DNA of 26,890 bases, taken from NCBI GenBank assembly GCA_964549625.1, contig CAZJVA010000007.1:1-26890 (forward strand), read 5' to 3'. Below the pieces are notes generated by a model. That model was not told where the DNA came from. It made no database searches and worked only from the letters and a program-made list of their open reading frames with translations. The stretch's first letter is position 1; each line of letters opens with the position of its first letter. Positions 1-9,657 of the stretch are shown here, piece by piece. This DNA comes from UBA12474 sp964549625. Lineage in GTDB: Bacteria; Babelota; Babeliae; Babelales; Babelaceae. The translations under genes were made by a program, and so were the position numbers.

Positions 1-994
<994 letters not shown>

Positions 995-1077
995 TAAATT
1001 AATTTTCTATGCTCAGGAAACAAGGCTTAGGTTTTAAATCTGCGACATTTCAAGACACAGTGAAATTTTTGAAAAAT

Positions 1078-1195
1078 TTCCTGGTGGGGATAGCTGTGGG
1101 GAAACACCCGTTCCCATTCCGAATACGGAAGTAAAGTCCACAGCGCCGATGGTACTTGTCTGGTAACGGACTGGAAGAGTAGGTACTGCCAGGTT
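1078..1195 (+). rRNA. rrf: 5S ribosomal RNA
   Basis: This is the 5S component of the large subunit. The terminal stem is visible as CCTGG (from 1080) pairing with CCAGG (ending 1193). The conserved internal blocks CCGAATACGGAAGTAAA and AGCGCCGATGGTA lie in the expected places. The total length, close to 116 bases, is normal. It follows the 23S gene directly and precedes a strong terminator, so the order 23S-5S is standard. The exact ends are uncertain by two or three bases. Confidence 0.95.
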
Positions 1196-1202
1196 TAATT
1201 TG

Positions 1203-1231
1203 AAGCCGCGAGAAATCGCGGCTTTTTTTTT
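1203..1231 (+). terminator. Rho-independent terminator of the rRNA operon
   Basis: A perfect GC-rich stem (AAGCCGCG / CGCGGCTT) with a 6-base loop is followed by a run of eight or nine T. It lies just after the 5S gene and before a convergent minus-strand gene. Confidence 0.93.
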
Positions 1232-1245
1232 GTCCTTTTTTGTTT

Positions 1246-2271
1246 TTAGGGTTGGTCTTTCTTGGGCTTTGTCCTGCATAATAGTAGCCTGAGGCATGCT
1301 AAAATTATCATGACGGCAAGTCCGCTGCTTGCTGCTCCTGTTATTTTAATAGTTGTTTCGATATTTTCCCAGTAAGGTAACAGTGCTATAAAATAACCTA
1401 AAAGTGCGCAAATGAGAGCGTTTTGATAGGGTTTCCTTTCTGCTTCCTTTTTTTTTAGAAGTTGAGAGAGCATGAAGAGGGCTGTACTATTTCCTAGTAT
1501 TGCGCTGCTGATGAAAATGCTATTGCCTATGTAGCCGTAGCGGTCGTTGGCGATGGCTGCTAAGAAACTTTGGGCAGATGAATGGCTTCCAATAAATAGT
1601 CCTAGGGTGAGTGTTGCGGGTGTGCAGAAGCCGCTGACTAATAGTTGAGTTGCAATAGCTTTCTTTGTGGCGTGTAGGTGAGCATACCACGTTGGTAAGT
1701 CGACGATAGAGGGAAGCAGAAGAGCGAGTAGACTTATGCTACATTCATAAGGCGCGTTAAGAATAATTGGTTGTTTGGTGGCCCTTGCCCCTGCAATAGC
1801 TAGTTTGATACATATTATTAATAGGATGCTTGCTTGAATGGTGATTATGCCACTTATGTTATGGATGCCAATACAAAAAATCAAAAAAATTAGGGTCACT
1901 TCGCCAAGTAACAGAGAGGGATGCGTTAAGTTTTGACCTAACATTAGGCAAATGTTTTTTTGTATTAATACAAGATTAAATCCAAACCACAGCAGTGTTG
2001 TTGTTAAAATAATTAGAGTACTTGTTATAGCCCCAATGCTTCCTAGTGCGGCTGTGCAGAGTTGAATACTGTTTTGATGTCGAATGCTTGCTGTGGTAAT
2101 AGCGATGAGTTGCGCTAGACCGATAATGGGTAGTATCTTTAAAAATATCAAAACAGACGAATCGAAGCCGTATTTATGTCCTAAGCTATATCCCAGTGAA
2201 ATGAGCGCAAAGTTAATGCTTCCTGCTCCTAAGATTCGTACGAGGGTTGTCGGCGTTATTCGTGTTTCCAT
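1246..2271 (-). CDS. Polytopic inner-membrane protein, possible NCS1/APC-like permease
   Basis: This 341-residue protein is almost entirely hydrophobic, with roughly ten predicted membrane helices separated by short loops and a basic C-terminal tail (RTKPKKDQP). The first helix contains GAGSINFALISLGYSLG, a helix near residue 90 contains LLWFGFN, and a loop near residue 190 reads VDLPTWYAH. The WFG and D-x-x-x-Y-A patterns recall cytosine/allantoin-type NCS1 permeases, but this is a weak resemblance seen by eye. The start is ATG, preceded by an AGGGGAT ribosome binding site. It ends 15 bases from the rRNA terminator on the opposite strand. A substrate cannot be named. It could also be an unrelated multi-helix protein of similar size. 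Confidence 0.75.
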   Translation of the reverse strand: METRITPTTLVRILGAGSINFALISLGYSLGHKYGFDSSVLIFLKILPIIGLAQLIAITTASIRHQNSIQLCTAALGSIGAITSTLIILTTTLLWFGFNLVLIQKNICLMLGQNLTHPSLLLGEVTLIFLIFCIGIHNISGIITIQASILLIICIKLAIAGARATKQPIILNAPYECSISLLALLLPSIVDLPTWYAHLHATKKAIATQLLVSGFCTPATLTLGLFIGSHSSAQSFLAAIANDRYGYIGNSIFISSAILGNSTALFMLSQLLKKKEAERKPYQNALICALLGYFIALLPYWENIETTIKITGAASSGLAVMIILACLRLLLCRTKPKKDQP

Positions 2272-2453
2272 TTCATCCCCTAAGTTTAGAAGCGTGGAGA
2301 TATCGGCTGCGAGTTTTTTGAGTGGCCCGCCGCTTAGTATGGAGCTTTGTTTTTGTTTTTCAAAGAAAAATATTTATCTCAGGTAAAAGACTTGCTTAAC
2401 TGCGGAAGTATTTAGTGTTTTTATAAAGATAGTAAATAAAATGGAGATGTGTT

Positions 2454-2735
2454 ATGAAAAAATTAATATTACTAGTATTGCCAGTTTTGGCCGTTTCTTC
2501 TATTCAGTTGCAAGCTGATAATTTTGGTGCAGGATTGGGTGTTGGGATGGTAACTGGCGGCGTCGGTGGGCTTATTTTAGGCAAGGCTTCTTCTGGTGAT
2601 CGTTCAAGGCGTGGTGAAAGTAACAAAGAATTGCGGCGTGAAGTTCGTGAATTAGAAGATGAGATTGATTACTTGAGACAAGAAAACGCTGAGTTAAAGG
2701 AGATGGTGCGTCAGTTACGGGCGCAAGGTCAATAA
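2454..2735 (+). CDS. Small exported protein: glycine-rich segment plus coiled coil
   Basis: This 93-residue protein has a Sec signal peptide (MKKLILLVLPVLAVSSIQLQA, cleavage near residue 21). A glycine-rich stretch (GAGLGVGMVTGGVGGLILG) follows, resembling a glycine-zipper membrane-inserting segment. The last 40 residues are strongly charged with leucine heptads (ELRREVRELEDEIDYLRQEN), indicating a coiled coil. ATG is preceded by GGAGATG. It stands alone between a divergent permease gene and a convergent gene, with a terminator behind it. Small glycine-zipper lipoprotein-like proteins of the envelope share this layout, but no lipobox is visible here. The specific function is unknown. Confidence 0.8.
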   Translation: MKKLILLVLPVLAVSSIQLQADNFGAGLGVGMVTGGVGGLILGKASSGDRSRRGESNKELRREVRELEDEIDYLRQENAELKEMVRQLRAQGQ

Positions 2736-2786
2736 AGATTGGGCTTATATTCTAATAATGCTATGTTTTTAGAATTATAAAGAATA

Positions 2787-2814
2787 AAAAGGGGCATACT
2801 CATGCCCCCTTTTT
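2787..2814 (+). terminator. Terminator, probably bidirectional
   Basis: The stem GGGGCAT/ATGCCCC has a 4-base loop, flanked by AAAAA upstream and TTTTT downstream, so it can end transcripts on both strands. It sits between the convergent genes ending at 2735 (plus) and 2816 (minus). Confidence 0.9.
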
Positions 2815-2815
2815 G

Positions 2816-3820
2816 TTACATTAATTCAAGAATACTTTTGCTGAGATTTTCAAATTCTTGGCTTTCGATATCAACATGTTCTATGTTTTTTATAATTTTT
2901 TTTATTGCGGCTATGGTGCTTTGGTAGGCGGTTGAGATTGTTTTTTGTAGTTCTTGCATCGTTGTGAAAAAACCCCACTGATAAGTAAATGATTCAATGA
3001 GGTTATCGATACCATTAAAGGCGCTTTTCGTTAGCTGTATTAATGTTTCATTGTTTTCATCAACAAATTCGATGAGCCGTTCTTTGCTTTCTTTGCCTAT
3101 TTTTTTGAGATGTTCAGCTTTTTGGGATATAAATGATATTTCATTTGTACCTTGGGTAAAGTATATGCCATTGTTTGCGCATATGTTTGTAACTTCGTCC
3201 ATAAAGCTTTGCCAAATACTTAGCATTTTTTTCAAAGAGTTTGTTAGCAAAATGTGGCCTTTTTTATTGGTGGTATTGGCCCCATGGTAGAGGATTTCAA
3301 TTATCTGACTGATTTTGTTTTTAAGCTCTTTAAATTTATTTTTAAAGTCAGTGAATTCATTAGGCACAAATTGTCGCGTTTCCAATATTTTTCCTATGCC
3401 TCTGGATTCATCAAAGAGCTGGTTAAAATATTTGCTCTCTTCTTTTTCTTGAAAAACCAAAAAACCTTCATTTTTGATATTTGTTTTAGAGGTGAGGTGG
3501 ATATTCTTTTTTTCTAATGCATTGGTCAAATTTTGTATTTCTGTTTCAATGGCAAAAAACATCTCATTGGCTGCCTGAATGAATTCTTTTTGTCCCGTAC
3601 TCCATTGTTCTTTGGTTGTTATAGTTTTTTTATCAGTTTCTTTGGCAAAATCTTCGAAGAATTCTTGATTGGTTGTCTGTGGAAAAGACGGTTTTTCTGG
3701 TGTTTGAGTTTCGAGAGGAGGTTTTCCATACCACCAGTTGGTCAACTTATGCCAAGCTGCATCTGCTGTTTGGACCGCTCCGCAGGTGAGAAAAGCTATG
3801 GCCATTAGTTTTGTTTTCAT
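2816..3820 (-). CDS. Exported helical protein of unknown function
   Basis: This 334-residue protein begins with a Sec signal peptide (cleavage likely after TADA, near residue 21). The rest is Lys/Asn/Glu-rich and predicted largely helical, with no membrane segment after the signal and no motif I recognise. A Trp-rich start of the mature protein (AWHKLTNWWYGKPP) is distinctive. The start ATG has a strong GGAGGT site only 3 bases upstream. It is transcribed away from the next exported orphan (start 3919), and the 98-base gap must hold both promoters. It could be a secreted or periplasmic protein used in host contact, but nothing in the sequence shows this. Confidence 0.75.
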   Translation of the reverse strand: MKTKLMAIAFLTCGAVQTADAAWHKLTNWWYGKPPLETQTPEKPSFPQTTNQEFFEDFAKETDKKTITTKEQWSTGQKEFIQAANEMFFAIETEIQNLTNALEKKNIHLTSKTNIKNEGFLVFQEKEESKYFNQLFDESRGIGKILETRQFVPNEFTDFKNKFKELKNKISQIIEILYHGANTTNKKGHILLTNSLKKMLSIWQSFMDEVTNICANNGIYFTQGTNEISFISQKAEHLKKIGKESKERLIEFVDENNETLIQLTKSAFNGIDNLIESFTYQWGFFTTMQELQKTISTAYQSTIAAIKKIIKNIEHVDIESQEFENLSKSILELM

Positions 3821-3918
3821 AGTACCTCCATAAAAAGTGTTAAAAACTCTTACTAAATATCCTATTAGTTTGTATCACTAAAGATAAAGAGATACAGAAA
3901 TGAGTCTGGGGGGTCCTT

Positions 3919-4503
3919 GTGAAGAAAATTTTTTATTTGGGATTTTGCGTTTGTCTGACAATGCCGATTTTTGGCAGTTATAAGGCAGATAAGTCTGCAA
4001 AGATTTCTGGCGATTCGCCAGAACAGTTCCTTCTGGCTAACGGAGCTCAGTTGCATTCAAAATGTTTGCAGTATGGAAGTTCCGAGGTAACGCATCGTGG
4101 AGGAGGAAATTTTTGGGGCACTCTTTTGCAGGGACTTTCCAAACAAGGTGATGAGGAATCAATTATTACTTCATCAGGCTCAACAAAAAATAGTAGCTCA
4201 ATGAGCCAAGATGAGTTTGGGAAGTTTTTAGAAATGCTTGTAGTGTTGCATAACTCGCAGACGTTTCATTTGCAAGATCAACAAAAAACGCTCCAGGAAA
4301 TTAACAAAAAACCCGGGGTTGATGGGTTAAAGTTGCTAGAAATTGGGAATCAAGTTGATCGAATTCGAGAGCAGCAAAGTTCTTGGATCCCTTCAACTAC
4401 GCGTGAATTGCTTTCAACGGTTCGTACGGGCAGCGGAAGCCTTATCACAGTCATTTCTGTTGTTGGGTTACTTGTTATGGCAAAGTATTTTGGATTTTTG
4501 TAA
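3919..4503 (+). CDS. Exported protein with C-terminal membrane anchor, unknown function
   Basis: This 194-residue protein starts at GTG, preceded by a GGGGGG-containing ribosome binding site. An N-terminal signal peptide (MKKIFYLGFCVCLTMPIFGS) is followed by a Ser/Gly/Gln-rich middle and a helical segment with Gln/Glu repeats. A final hydrophobic helix (about residues 172-194, ITVISVVGLLVMAKYFGFL) runs to the last residue. This suggests a periplasmic body held by a C-terminal tail anchor. No family is recognised. A sigma70-type promoter for the next gene starts 12 bases after its stop, so it is probably not the sole source of transcription for the Skp-like gene. Confidence 0.72.
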   Translation: MKKIFYLGFCVCLTMPIFGSYKADKSAKISGDSPEQFLLANGAQLHSKCLQYGSSEVTHRGGGNFWGTLLQGLSKQGDEESIITSSGSTKNSSSMSQDEFGKFLEMLVVLHNSQTFHLQDQQKTLQEINKKPGVDGLKLLEIGNQVDRIREQQSSWIPSTTRELLSTVRTGSGSLITVISVVGLLVMAKYFGFL

Positions 4504-4514
4504 GGATGGCCTTT

Positions 4515-4543
4515 TTGCATTAAATCGGTTTTCTCGGTATACT
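4515..4543 (+). promoter_or_regulatory. Sigma70-type promoter for the Skp/OmpH-like gene
   Basis: A -35 box TTGCAT (4515-4520) and a -10 box TATACT (4538-4543) are separated by exactly 17 bases. The expected transcript start is near 4550, giving an untranslated leader of about 44 bases before the ATG at 4594. Confidence 0.7.
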
Positions 4544-4593
4544 CGTGCCCAAGGTTGCAAGATATATGAGAAATCTTTTTGAAAGGCAAATAT

Positions 4594-5211
4594 ATGTTAT
4601 CAAGACTACCCTTAGCTCTTATTGCTATGAGTTTTGCATTTGGTGCTTTTGCGGGGGCACAAAATGGTGGTAAAAATGGTCAGGGCCAAAAACCTGCGCC
4701 TGTTGCCGCTGAAAAGAAGAATGGGACATTTACATCGGCAACGCGCCTTGCTGTATTGAATGTTGAGCGAGTTATGAGCGAATGCGAACAGGCTCGAGAC
4801 ATTAGCATGAATCTACAAGAAGAGTTTGCAAAACGCCAAGGTGAGATAGGTAAGCGCGTTGAAGAGTTCCAAAAAATGCGTAAAGAAGGCAAGATAACTC
4901 CTGCTGAAGCGGCCAAAAAAGAATCTGAATTTAATATCGATGCTCGTGAAATTCAGGTTGAGTTCGAAGGCCGTTCGGCAGAGGCACAACAAACGCTTTT
5001 TACATCAGTACAAAAGGCAGCTGAAGCCGTTGCACAAAAGCATGCGATTGATGCTTATATTCCACGCTTCTTGTTTGCTAAAGAACAAGTTGATTTGACT
5101 GGCGAGGTTATAGCAGAAATGAATCGTGCATATCGTGCTGAAAAAAGTGCAAGTAAATTTAAGGCGCAAGCTCCAGTAAAGCCGGCTACTCCTCCAGCCA
5201 AGGCGGCATAA
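4594..5211 (+). CDS. Skp/OmpH-family periplasmic chaperone-like protein
   Basis: Skp/OmpH proteins are periplasmic trimers that hold unfolded outer-membrane proteins on their way to the Bam complex. The 205-residue product has a signal peptide (MLSRLPLALIAMSFAFGAFA). A short Gly/Gln/Lys linker leads to the family's N-terminal beta strand with a conserved pattern (RLAVLNVERVMSECEQA, near residues 53-69), then a long charged helical hairpin of about 90 residues. A Pro/Ala/Lys-rich tail closes the protein. The usual Skp length is about 160 residues, and the extra length here is in the N-terminal linker and the C-terminal tail. ATG at 4594 is chosen over an in-frame TTG at 4579 because AAAGG lies 7 bases before it and the signal peptide starts there. 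Confidence 0.82.
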   Translation: MLSRLPLALIAMSFAFGAFAGAQNGGKNGQGQKPAPVAAEKKNGTFTSATRLAVLNVERVMSECEQARDISMNLQEEFAKRQGEIGKRVEEFQKMRKEGKITPAEAAKKESEFNIDAREIQVEFEGRSAEAQQTLFTSVQKAAEAVAQKHAIDAYIPRFLFAKEQVDLTGEVIAEMNRAYRAEKSASKFKAQAPVKPATPPAKAA

Positions 5212-5236
5212 ACGATCTTAAATATATACTCCGTTT

Positions 5237-5273
5237 ACTCGGGCCTCTTATATTTTGGGGCCCGAGTTTTTTT
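5237..5273 (+). terminator. Rho-independent terminator after the Skp-like gene
   Basis: The 9-bp perfect stem ACTCGGGCC / GGCCCGAGT, with a 13-base loop, is followed by six more T. It separates the Skp-like gene from pth. Confidence 0.9.
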
Positions 5274-5289
5274 CTAGAGAGGAAAGAAT

Positions 5290-5817
5290 ATGGAAAGACC
5301 GCGCCTACGGGCTGTTATAGGTCTTGGCAACCCGGGAGCTGCCTATGCGCGTACTCGGCATAATTTTGGTTTTTTGGTGGTAGATGAGTTTGCGCGTCAA
5401 AACGGAGGTTCTTGGCGAATCAAGGGAGAGTCAGAAATAGCTGAATTAACTATAAATGGGCAGCACATTGTTCTTATTAAGCCTCAGACCTATATGAATG
5501 CCTCGGGTCGTATTTTACCGTCACTTACCAAGCAGGGAATTAAAGCAGAAGAGTTGTTAGTTGTGCACGATGAGCTTGAGTTGCCATTTGGCCGCTTTGC
5601 ATTTAAACAGGGTGGCAGTGCCCGTGGGCATAATGGTCTTAAGTCGATAATAGGGACGATTGGTGATCAGTTCCACCGTCTTCGCTGTGGGATTGGGCGG
5701 CCAGAAAATCGGGAGGATGTGCCAGATTATGTGCTCTCCTCATTTGGTCTGCCATGGAGTGAGGTTGAGAAGGCTGTTGAAGAGGCTTGTCGATTAATTG
5801 AAGAGTTGTTGGGGTAA
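5290..5817 (+). CDS. pth: Peptidyl-tRNA hydrolase
   Basis: Pth cleaves the ester bond of peptidyl-tRNAs that drop off ribosomes, recycling tRNA in the cytoplasm. All family blocks are present in order: GLGNPG (residues 11-16), TRHNFGF with the catalytic His24, KPQTYMNASG, VHDELELPFG with the conserved Asp, GGSARGHNGLKS and RLRCGIGRP, ending in YVLSSF. The length of 175 residues is slightly short for the family (about 185-195), mainly at the C-terminus. ATG at 5290 follows GAGAGGAAAG at a normal distance. It lies between two terminators. Its promoter is not obvious, so it may depend on a start within the 5211-5290 gap or on read-through. Confidence 0.97.
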   Translation: MERPRLRAVIGLGNPGAAYARTRHNFGFLVVDEFARQNGGSWRIKGESEIAELTINGQHIVLIKPQTYMNASGRILPSLTKQGIKAEELLVVHDELELPFGRFAFKQGGSARGHNGLKSIIGTIGDQFHRLRCGIGRPENREDVPDYVLSSFGLPWSEVEKAVEEACRLIEELLG

Positions 5818-5842
5818 AGTTTTGAATGACTTGGTAGAGCTC

Positions 5843-5883
5843 AAAGGAGAAGGCAACAGATATAAATGTTGCCCTCTCCTTTT
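5843..5883 (+). terminator. Long hairpin terminator after pth
   Basis: AAAGGAGA-A-GGCAAC pairs with GTTGCC-C-TCTCCTTT, giving 14 paired bases with a single A/C mismatch and a 10-base loop. TTTTG and further T-rich sequence follow. It closes the pth transcript and faces the convergent WD40 gene. Confidence 0.8.
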
Positions 5884-5909
5884 GTTTAGTTTTTTATTTT
5901 GTGGTTATG

Positions 5910-6992
5910 TTACGTTGTTGCATCCCATATTCTTATTTCTGTTCCTGCTGAAGAAACGAGCTTTGTTTCATCATGATTCCAGTCTACTGATGAGACGCCC
6001 GTGGTGTGGCCAACAAATGTTTTGAGGCATTTCTTAGTTGCTCTATCCCATATTCTTACTGTTGCATCGGGAAATGGAGCGCCGGTGGCAATTTGGTTTC
6101 CTGAATGGTTAAAAACGGCGCAAGCAAAATATAAAAGGTTCTCCTTGATGGTTTGGAGGAGGTTCCCCGAGTCATCCCATATTTTTATCGTGTTATCTTC
6201 GGCTACAGTAAGAAATTCATTCTTCTTTTTAGGATTCCATTGTGTTGAATAGATTGATTGAGTGTGACCATTTTGAATGTTGCTAAGTATTGTTCCGTTT
6301 TTAAAGTCCCATATTATCAAAGATTTATCTTCACCGGTGGATAGGATTTTAGTGTTGTCAAAGTTCAGTTGTGCTGAATGGACTGCTTTGTTGTGCCCAT
6401 TAAGGGTTTTTAGGCATTTTCCAGTGTTGGCGCACCATATTTTTATGGTACTGTCATATGAAGCTGAGATGATTTGGGTATTATTTAAGATCCAATCAGC
6501 AAATTTGACACCATCAGCGTGTCCCGTAAGGGTTAGTTCACACTTCCCTGTTTCGATATCCCATATTTTAATAGTTTTATCTGCCGATGCAGAAAGGATT
6601 TTGGTTCCATCGGGCTTTTTCCACCGTATCGAATAAACACCATGGGTATGGTCTTTGAGCGTTTTTGGATTCTTTTCGGTTTCAATGTTCCATATTTTGA
6701 TGTCATGGTCGTATGAGGCCGAAGCAACCATGGTGCCCCCAGGATTCCATTGTACAGATTTGATTGGCTTGTTATGACCTATGAGTGTTTTCTGACACTC
6801 CTTTGAATCCTTAGGAATCATGATAGTGCGGTATATGGGCTCATTTTTTTGTTGGGTGTGTCTCTGCCTATGCATGGTTTTTTTATTGGCAGAGCGTTTG
6901 AAGATTACTGGTTTTTCCCCATCTGTTTGAGCAGCGTGCGAAGCTACTGAGCTGCAGAAAATTATTAGCAGACCTATGAAGTTTTTGTTCAT
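5910..6992 (-). CDS. Exported WD40-repeat beta-propeller protein
   Basis: This 360-residue protein has a signal peptide (MNKNFIGLLIIFCSSVASHA) and a basic linker. Seven WD40-type repeats then cover residues about 70-360. Each repeat has the GH dipeptide, a hydrophobic strand, and an IKIWD-like ending: IKIWN, IKIWD, IKIWC, LIIWD, IKIWD, VRIWD, IRIWD. Seven repeats make one closed propeller. WD40 propellers are protein-binding platforms, most common in eukaryotes, and no enzymatic domain is attached. Export is unusual for bacterial WD40 proteins and places the propeller in the periplasm or outside the cell. It lies 46 bases downstream of alaS on the same strand with no terminator between, so cotranscription is possible. 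The binding partner is unknown. Confidence 0.9.
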   Translation of the reverse strand: MNKNFIGLLIIFCSSVASHAAQTDGEKPVIFKRSANKKTMHRQRHTQQKNEPIYRTIMIPKDSKECQKTLIGHNKPIKSVQWNPGGTMVASASYDHDIKIWNIETEKNPKTLKDHTHGVYSIRWKKPDGTKILSASADKTIKIWDIETGKCELTLTGHADGVKFADWILNNTQIISASYDSTIKIWCANTGKCLKTLNGHNKAVHSAQLNFDNTKILSTGEDKSLIIWDFKNGTILSNIQNGHTQSIYSTQWNPKKKNEFLTVAEDNTIKIWDDSGNLLQTIKENLLYFACAVFNHSGNQIATGAPFPDATVRIWDRATKKCLKTFVGHTTGVSSVDWNHDETKLVSSAGTEIRIWDATT

Positions 6993-7038
6993 GAAAGTGG
7001 CCTTTTCTTTGTATGTGATTTTAATATGCGTTTGTTTC

Positions 7039-9630
7039 TTATAAGTTTTGTAGCCACCTAATCACCTCGTGTTCAAGGTTGCATTCTTTTGCCAATACTC
7101 CTCCTCCTTGCATAAAATTACCTTGTGCTTTGGCGCGAAGCCCGCAGGTTGCTAGAAGGTGTTCTGCGAGTTTTGCTAGAGGAAGTTGTTGTTCTTGGCC
7201 TGTTTGTGCAGCAAAGGCGATACCTTTTTCAGTAGTTGAAATAAGAAAGATTAGTCCTGCAAAATCTTTGCTTGCCATATTTAACAACTCTCTAAAATCT
7301 TTGGCCGGTCCATTAGCAACATGGATAAATGCAAACGGATGCCCTGTGATGTTTTGAGCCTGTGTCGTTTCCTGGTTGATTTTGTTAAGTAGGAGCTCTT
7401 TTTCCTTTTTTTGCAGCTCTTTTTCAAGGGCGAGTAAGCGTTCTTGTTTTTCGGCAAGGAGAGTTATTAGGTCTTCGGGCTTTGCTTTGAAGAGGTTTGT
7501 TGCTGTGTGAACGATTGACATAGTTTGGTCAAATGTCTTTAATGCGCCAAATCCTGTGGTGGCCGTAATGCGACGTATGCCAGATGAAAGAGCAGAGGAT
7601 TCGGTGATTTTGAAGCAGCCAATTTCACCGGTGTTTTGTACATGGGTACCACCGCACAATTCTGCAGAAACACCGGGAACCTCTACAACTCGCACTGCAT
7701 CTGGATTGTATTTATCCCCAAAAAAGGCAATAACACCCTTAGCTTTTGCTTCTTGATAGCTGGTAACATTGCAGACAACGGGAATAGCCTGCATAATTGA
7801 TGAATTTACTAGGGCTTCTACTGCTCTAAGTTCTTCTGCTGTTGGGGCGCTGTGATGGGTAAAGTCAAACCGTGCGATATCTGGGGACACGTAAGAACCG
7901 GCTTGTTTGACATGGTCTCCTAACACGGCCATAAGGGCACTCTGTAGCAGATGGGTTGCCGTATGATTGCGCTGTGTTGCGGTACGCTGTTCTTCGTCAA
8001 TGGCCAGTGTTACCTCGGCGCCCGTGTTGATTTCGTGTTCAGCCTTAACCTTATGCACAACAACGCTGTTATGTTCTTTTTTGACTTCAAGAACAGGGAT
8101 TTTGGCTCCTTGGAGTATTAGGAAGCCTGTATCACCTATCTGCCCCCCGCCCTCGACGTAAAAGGGTGTTTGTTCGGTTACAATATAGCCCTCTTCTCCC
8201 GGAGCAAGTTTAGCAACTTCTTCGCGGCCGTTAGAAAGGAAGACAATTTTGCTTGTTGTACGGTACGCCTGATACCCAACAAACGCAGTTTCAGGCAAGT
8301 TTGCTGGTGTGATCGTTTGAGCAGCGGTTGTTTTTTTGCCCGACTGGAGCCGTTGTTTTTCCATGGCCTCTTCAAAGCCGTTTATATCGACGGCAAAGCC
8401 TTCATCTTCCGCCAGGAGGCAAGTTAGCTCTAGCGGAAATCCATAGGTGTCATAAAGCTTAAATGCTTGTTCACCCGTGATAATTTTTTGCTTGGCTGCA
8501 TGAGAGAGGTATGTCTTAAATATAGCGACGCCTTGGGTGAGATTTTGTTCAAATTTGTTTACTTCGTCATTTAAGGTGTTAACAATAAGTGTCTTGTTAA
8601 CGCCAAGCTCTGGGTAAATTTCGCTAAAACTTGCGATAAAGTCTTTTGCTAGGTCTGCAAAGAGTTGACTTGAGCCAAGTTTTTGTGCAAAAAGGGCGGC
8701 CCTTCGAATAATTTTGCGGATAACATAACCGCGACCTTCGTTTGATGGCATGCCTCCGTCGGCTATAGCTAGACAGGTTGAGCGAATATGGTCTGCTAAT
8801 ACTCGAAATGCAGTTTTTTGTTCTGGCGTTGATTGGTTGTATGTGATACCAGAATATCTGCTGATAGCGTCTAAAATTGGTGCAAAAATATCACAGTCGA
8901 AAGCAGATTCAACTCCTTGTAAAAAGGATACTAAGCGCTCCAAGCCCATGCCGGTATCAACACCGGTTTTTTGAAGAGGCTCCTCGGTGCCATCTTCATG
9001 GCGATTGAATTGCATAAAGACCAAATTCCAGATCTCCATGAATCGCTCACACTCATCACCAGGCTTACAGGTCATTTCAAAGTCGTTTTTGGGGCCTTTA
9101 TCAACATAGATTTCGGAGCAGGGTCCACAAGGTCCGGTATCACCCATCTGCCAAAAATTATCCTTTCTGCCGAGTCGGGTGATCTTGTCAGCAGCCAAGC
9201 CAATGTTTTTATGCCAGATATCGTATGCTTCTTGATCTTCTTCATAGACGGTAACAAATAGTTTGTCAGGATCAATATTAAGTTCTTGCGTGAGGAACTC
9301 CCATGCATAAGCGATGGCCTCTTTTTTGAAGTAGTCGCCAAAAGAAAAATTGCCGAGCATTTCAAAAAAGGTGAGATGGCGCGATGTGCGGCCAACGTTG
9401 TCAAGGTCATTGTGTTTTCCGCCTGCACGCATGCATTTTTGAATGGTGACTGCGCGTTTGTAGTCACGATTTTCATGGCCAAGAAAAATGTTTTTGAATT
9501 GGTTCATGCCAGCGTTGGCAAATAATAGCGTTGGGTCATCTGCAGGGATAAGTGAAGATGATGGCAAGGGGCGGTGCCCGTTACGAGAAAAAAATTCGAT
9601 GAATTTTTGACGTATTTCGCGTGATTTCAT
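7039..9630 (-). CDS. alaS: Alanine--tRNA ligase
   Basis: AlaRS charges tRNA-Ala with alanine using ATP. The 863-residue product has the class II catalytic core: N-terminal REIRQKFIEFFSRNGH, motif 2 FFEMLGNFSFGDYFK (about 88-102) and motif 3 GMGLERL (227-233). The tRNA-recognition helices follow. The editing domain that hydrolyses Ser- and Gly-tRNA has HTATH (about 556-560) and CGGTH (659-663), both intact zinc-site motifs. The C-Ala domain is at the end. The length matches E. coli AlaRS (876). The reading frame is open 19 codons further upstream, but ATG at 9630 (MKSREIRQKF) is chosen because family similarity begins there. An inverted repeat in the gap to the divergent porin-like gene may be its operator. 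Confidence 0.97.
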   Translation of the reverse strand: MKSREIRQKFIEFFSRNGHRPLPSSSLIPADDPTLLFANAGMNQFKNIFLGHENRDYKRAVTIQKCMRAGGKHNDLDNVGRTSRHLTFFEMLGNFSFGDYFKKEAIAYAWEFLTQELNIDPDKLFVTVYEEDQEAYDIWHKNIGLAADKITRLGRKDNFWQMGDTGPCGPCSEIYVDKGPKNDFEMTCKPGDECERFMEIWNLVFMQFNRHEDGTEEPLQKTGVDTGMGLERLVSFLQGVESAFDCDIFAPILDAISRYSGITYNQSTPEQKTAFRVLADHIRSTCLAIADGGMPSNEGRGYVIRKIIRRAALFAQKLGSSQLFADLAKDFIASFSEIYPELGVNKTLIVNTLNDEVNKFEQNLTQGVAIFKTYLSHAAKQKIITGEQAFKLYDTYGFPLELTCLLAEDEGFAVDINGFEEAMEKQRLQSGKKTTAAQTITPANLPETAFVGYQAYRTTSKIVFLSNGREEVAKLAPGEEGYIVTEQTPFYVEGGGQIGDTGFLILQGAKIPVLEVKKEHNSVVVHKVKAEHEINTGAEVTLAIDEEQRTATQRNHTATHLLQSALMAVLGDHVKQAGSYVSPDIARFDFTHHSAPTAEELRAVEALVNSSIMQAIPVVCNVTSYQEAKAKGVIAFFGDKYNPDAVRVVEVPGVSAELCGGTHVQNTGEIGCFKITESSALSSGIRRITATTGFGALKTFDQTMSIVHTATNLFKAKPEDLITLLAEKQERLLALEKELQKKEKELLLNKINQETTQAQNITGHPFAFIHVANGPAKDFRELLNMASKDFAGLIFLISTTEKGIAFAAQTGQEQQLPLAKLAEHLLATCGLRAKAQGNFMQGGGVLAKECNLEHEVIRWLQNL

Positions 9631-9657
9631 ATAGTAACCCGCAGAAAAGGAGAACAA

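Noticed and set aside
7079..9525. Several plus-strand open frames of 64-96 codons across alaS
   Set aside because: They are antisense shadows of an intact, well-recognised alaS reading frame.
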